13,738 nucleotides of DNA from an uncultured Clostridia bacterium. Its GTDB lineage: Bacteria; Bacillota; Clostridia; TANB77; CAG-508. Of this stretch, positions 11,695-13,738 are shown piece by piece (the first letter of the stretch is position 1; every line of letters starts with the position of its first letter). The notes below the pieces were generated by a model. That model saw only the letters and a list, made by a program, of their open reading frames with translations. It did not search any database and had not been told where the DNA came from. The DNA is taken from the NCBI GenBank assembly GCA_948664205.1, contig CAPNDH010000033.1:1488-15225 (forward strand), written 5' to 3'. The position numbers and the translations under genes were made by a program.

Positions 11695-11800
11695 ATTTCT
11701 TTTGTACAAACAGTATTATATAGTCATTTCTTTTGTATGTCAATACTTTTTAACAAATTTCTTTTGTAAAACCACTTGACTTGTACAAATTATTTTTGTA
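11695..11800. promoter_or_regulatory. Lysogeny-switch operator array, 31-bp period
   Basis: ATTTCTTTTGTA occurs perfectly at 11695-11706, 11726-11737 and 11757-11768, plus a diverged copy (ATTATTTTTGTA) at 11789-11800. Successive starts are 31, 31 and 32 bp apart, about three helical turns, so all lie on one face of the DNA. The core is not palindromic. The second copy fills the spacer of PR and touches its -35; the first lies just downstream of PR's start; the fourth lies between -35 and -10 of the repressor promoter. Confidence 0.85.
11715..11743 (-). promoter_or_regulatory. PR: early (leftward) lytic promoter
   Basis: On the minus strand TTGACA (11743-11738) and TATAAT (11720-11715) match the full sigma-A consensus with a 17-nt spacer. 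Start is expected near 11708. Operators overlap its spacer and its initial transcribed region, so bound repressor should block it directly. Confidence 0.85.
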
Positions 11801-11804
11801 TAAT
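11776..11804 (+). promoter_or_regulatory. PRM: repressor promoter
   Basis: TTGACT (11776-11781) and TATAAT (11799-11804) have a 17-nt spacer. The predicted start near 11811 coincides with the AAAGGAG at 11811-11817, so the leader would be only about 18 nt. A diverged operator copy lies inside the spacer and a perfect one just upstream of -35, consistent with auto-regulation. Confidence 0.8.
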
Positions 11805-11828
11805 AGTTTTAAAGGAGTTGATTTACTT

Positions 11829-12197
11829 ATGAAAAATAGGTTATTTGATTTAAGAACTGAACGCAATTTATCTCAAGAAGAATTGGCTAAACAAATTGAT
11901 TATTCGCAACAAATTATTAGCCATTATGAAAGTGGAAAGAATCAAAAAGTTAGTATGGATTTTGAAAATAAAATATGTGACTTTTTTGGTTGTTCACTAG
12001 ATTATTTGAGATGTCGTTCTAATATAAGGAACGAGCAAAAATATGATGACACTTTAAAAAAGGTCGCAGGAATGATTGAGGAATTTTACAAAGGAAACGG
12101 AAATGAAAAAAGACAAGACCTTACAGATGAAGAACTTGCCTCTTTTCTTGAGTTTATCTCACAATTTAAAGATTTGCTCCAAAAGTTTCCGAAGTAG
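11829..12197 (+). CDS. CI-like XRE-family repressor without peptidase domain
   Basis: The protein has 122 residues. The frame is open from 11781, but that region is the promoter; ATG 11829 lies 11 nt after AAAGGAG and starts MKNRLFDLRTERNLSQEEL, a typical XRE N-terminus. The HTH spans about residues 4-60 (SQEELAKQI turn DYSQQIISHYESG, then FFGCSLDYLRCRS). Residues 65-122 are a charged helical region ending DEELASFLEFISQFKDLLQKF, probably for oligomerisation. There is no S24/LexA-like Ala-Gly cleavage site or Ser-Lys peptidase domain, and no ImmA-type metalloprotease gene stands next to it. So induction by RecA-stimulated self-cleavage is not expected, and another inducer is needed. It is divergent from the Cro-like gene, with shared operators between. 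Confidence 0.82.
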   Translation: MKNRLFDLRTERNLSQEELAKQIDYSQQIISHYESGKNQKVSMDFENKICDFFGCSLDYLRCRSNIRNEQKYDDTLKKVAGMIEEFYKGNGNEKRQDLTDEELASFLEFISQFKDLLQKFPK

Positions 12198-12199
12198 TA

Positions 12200-12307
12200 T
12201 TATTTATTGGAATTACCCTTTAAGTATTCCTTTATAAATATTAATACTGCTCTTAACTCGATATCGTTTTCTTGCAAAAACTTGCATAGTTTGTCAAAAT
12301 TCGACAT
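12200..12307 (-). CDS. 35-aa small ORF tail-to-tail with the repressor
   Basis: ATG 12307 follows AAAAAGGGG by 8 nt, and the 35-codon frame ends at TAA 12200-12202, two bases beyond the repressor's TAG on the other strand. The predicted peptide is soluble and mostly helical: MSNFDKLCKFLQENDIELRAV, then LIFIKEYLKGNSNK. I do not recognise it. No clear terminator separates it from the repressor gene, so its transcript could run antisense into the repressor message. I see no consensus promoter upstream, only AT-rich sequence with TTGTAA- and TAGTAT-like boxes at poor spacing. Coding is suggested by the ribosome site and amphipathic pattern, but the length makes this uncertain. Confidence 0.45.
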   Translation of the reverse strand: MSNFDKLCKFLQENDIELRAVLIFIKEYLKGNSNK

Positions 12308-12482
12308 TTTGTTTACCCCTTTTTTAGTAATTTGACTACAAATACTACTTCGTTTATTACAACATATAAATGGGTACTATTGCTAGTTTTATTACTTCTT
12401 TATAATTATAACACATTATGTCAACTTTTGCAAATTATGGAATTACTTTAGTATTTTCTCGTTCCTAATAAAGGAGGAGATT
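12308..12482. other. Intergenic region upstream of the integrase, weak promoter only
   Basis: This AT-rich gap separates the 35-aa ORF from the integrase. The best plus-strand promoter-like match is TTGCTA (12380-12385) with TATAAT (12401-12406), but the spacer is only 15 nt. A second, weaker pair is TTGCAA near 12434 with TATTTT 18 nt on. No operator copy of the switch motif is found here, so the integrase does not appear to share the repressor's control. Confidence 0.4.
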
Positions 12483-13640
12483 ATGCGAAATCCCAATGGT
12501 TTTGGATGTGTATATAAGGCTCCTGGCAACAGACGAAAGCCTTATATTGCTCGAATAACGATAGGTTGGAATGATGAGACTGGTAGGCAACAATTTAAAA
12601 ATATTGGTAGCTATGTTACTTATAAAGAAGCTATGGCTGCTCTTACAGATTACAATGCTGACCCTTATGATATTGATGCAAGTAGAATTACTTTTGCTGA
12701 ACTATATGATAAGTGGTCAAATAATAAATTTCCTAAAATAAGCAATTCAATGATGCTTAGTTATAAAAACGCTTTTAAAGCTTGTAAGGAGATTCACGAT
12801 TTACCTTTTATAACAATTAAAAAGCATCAAATCCAAACAGTTATTACTAATAGTGATAAGACTTTTAGTGGTAAGGAACGTATGAAAATGCTTATTAGTC
12901 AGATGTCTGACTATGCTATGGAAAGTGATATTATCAAAAAGAATTATTGTAAGTGTGAAATTGATTTAGGCGATAAGCCTGATAAGTCTATTATCCGAAT
13001 TCCTTTTACAGAAGATGAAATCAAAACCTTATATAAATCATTACATGTGTATCGTTATACTGACACTATTTTAATGATGATATTCTCTGGTGTTAGACCT
13101 AGTGAATTACTTTTGGTTGAAACTGAAAATGTACATTTAGATGAAAACTACTTTATTTGTGGTATTAAGAATAGTAGTAGTAAAAATAGAAAAGTTCCTA
13201 TCAGTAGCTTTGTAAGACCATTCTTTGAAAAATATTATAATGAGGCAATTGCTTCTGGATCCAAATGGTTGATTCAAAATACTGAAGGGCAACAAATGAA
13301 ATATAGTAATTATAATCGTGATAAATTCCATAAGATTATGGAACGATTAGAACTAGAACATCGACCACATGATGGTCGACACACTTTTGCAAGTATGATG
13401 GATAAAATTGAAGCTAATAAGCTTTGTACTCAATTAATTATGGGCCACTCGCCTAGAGTATTAATTGATAATGTATATGTCCATAAATCTGTAGAAGAAT
13501 TGCAAATTGAAATTGACAAGTTAGAATCATTATTTAATTTAGATGAAATGTTATCTCTTATAGATGCTGCATACTGGAGAAATGAATATCAATTTTTGAA
13601 CTTTGCTCCACCTCCAGAAATTGCCCACATAAGTGCATAA
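12483..13640 (+). CDS. int: Tyrosine-type site-specific integrase
   Basis: The protein has 385 residues. ATG 12483 follows AAAGGAGGAG at about 5 nt. It would catalyse integration and excision of the element. The N-terminus (residues 1-60; GFGCVYKAPGNRRKPYIARI, KNIGSYVTYKEAMAAL) resembles the arm-binding AP2-like domain of phage and Tn916-type integrases. Residues about 68-155 form the core-binding SAM-like domain. The catalytic domain shows R205 (FSGVRPSEL), a lysine-rich beta-hairpin (SSSKNRKVPI, K234/K237), H296 and R299 (HRPHDGRHTFAS), H322 (MGHSP) and nucleophile Y332 (DNVYVH), so the R-K-H-R-H-Y set is complete. About 50 residues follow the tyrosine, a somewhat long tail. It lies at the right end of the phage-like gene set, where integrases and attachment sites are usually found. 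Confidence 0.93.
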   Translation: MRNPNGFGCVYKAPGNRRKPYIARITIGWNDETGRQQFKNIGSYVTYKEAMAALTDYNADPYDIDASRITFAELYDKWSNNKFPKISNSMMLSYKNAFKACKEIHDLPFITIKKHQIQTVITNSDKTFSGKERMKMLISQMSDYAMESDIIKKNYCKCEIDLGDKPDKSIIRIPFTEDEIKTLYKSLHVYRYTDTILMMIFSGVRPSELLLVETENVHLDENYFICGIKNSSSKNRKVPISSFVRPFFEKYYNEAIASGSKWLIQNTEGQQMKYSNYNRDKFHKIMERLELEHRPHDGRHTFASMMDKIEANKLCTQLIMGHSPRVLIDNVYVHKSVEELQIEIDKLESLFNLDEMLSLIDAAYWRNEYQFLNFAPPPEIAHISA

Positions 13641-13661
13641 AATTTCTCTAAATAACTAAAC

Positions 13662-13730
13662 CGTGCTACCGCTAATATACCCATAATATACAAAAACGCC
13701 TACAACCCTTTATTTTAGGCGGTAGGCACG
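13662..13730. repeat. Inverted and direct repeats downstream of the integrase
   Basis: CGTGCTACCGC (13662-13672) pairs with GCGGTAGGCACG (13719-13730) with a single bulged base. Nested inside, CGCCTA (13697-13702) can pair with TAGGCG (13716-13721) or, as GCCTAC, with GTAGGC (13722-13727), so two foldings exclude each other. Two direct copies of TAATATAC (13673-13680, 13684-13691) lie 11 bp apart. A short T-run follows (AGTTTTGT). This could be the integrase terminator, or part of the attachment region with recombinase-binding repeats. The other element end is not visible, so an att core cannot be identified. Confidence 0.55.
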
Positions 13731-13738
13731 AGTTTTGT

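Noticed and set aside
11781..12197. 138-aa version of the repressor starting at 11781
   Set aside because: The first 16 codons lie on the -10 region, operator and ribosome site of the consensus promoter at 11776-11804. ATG 11829 fits the family N-terminus.
1..13738. Direct repeats marking both attachment sites
   Set aside because: I compared the segment after the integrase with the left 1.5 kb by eye and found no shared stretch long enough to be an att core. The left end is probably outside the window.
1..13738. tRNA, rRNA or riboswitch elements
   Set aside because: No cloverleaf-like set of stems with a CCA-type acceptor end and no conserved ribosomal segment was seen. The structured elements found are explained as terminators or repeats.

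Overview
The window is an AT-rich (visibly well under 35% GC), densely packed segment from a low-GC Gram-positive bacterium, most likely a member of the Clostridia/Bacillota. This rests on the strong AGGAGG-type ribosome binding sites, near-consensus sigma-A promoters and standard stop-codon use. Most of it is the right-hand part of an integrated temperate phage or phage-derived element. No database search was possible, so names rest on motifs and general family knowledge.

Layout. (1) Positions 1-1470 are mixed-strand: the 3' end of an unrecognised gene, a tandem ribbon-helix-helix-like regulator on the minus strand, a 56-aa membrane peptide and a small sigma-region-4-like HTH protein, separated by clear hairpin terminators. 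(2) Positions 1472-11380 are one long minus-strand early/replication operon. Read in the direction of transcription it holds a small excisionase-like HTH protein, a small unknown protein, a Snf2-type helicase split into two ORFs with an unrelated 95-aa ORF between them, several small coiled-coil or acidic proteins, a short membrane peptide, a zinc-containing protein with an SSB-like acidic tail, an 841-aa CHC2/Toprim/DUF927-like primase-helicase, a candidate replication origin, a coiled-coil protein, a twice-frameshifted C5 cytosine methyltransferase, a VRR-NUC nuclease and a RinA/ArpU-like regulator. (3) Positions 11399-12307 are the lysogeny switch: a Cro-like and a CI-like HTH gene, divergent, with consensus promoters and a 12-bp operator repeated at a 31-bp period. 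(4) Positions 12483-13640 encode a tyrosine integrase, followed by a structured region with inverted repeats at the window edge.

How the parts probably work together. The CI-like protein (12 kDa class, no peptidase domain) would hold PR (11715-11743) shut through the phased operators. On induction, PR would drive Cro and the leftward early operon. The primase-helicase would then act with the SSB-like protein and the split Snf2 helicase on the iteron-rich, very AT-rich origin at 4088-4365, directly downstream of the primase gene. RinA at the operon end would normally switch on packaging genes. The genes beyond it here face the opposite way, so either the late module lies further left or the element is a remnant or satellite.

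Most notable: the phased non-palindromic operator array; the iteron/AT-rich origin candidate; the Snf2 helicase split exactly between the Q-like motif and Walker A with a gene inserted; a methyltransferase with five internal repeats and two net +1 frameshifts; and a 35-aa reading frame tail-to-tail with the repressor.
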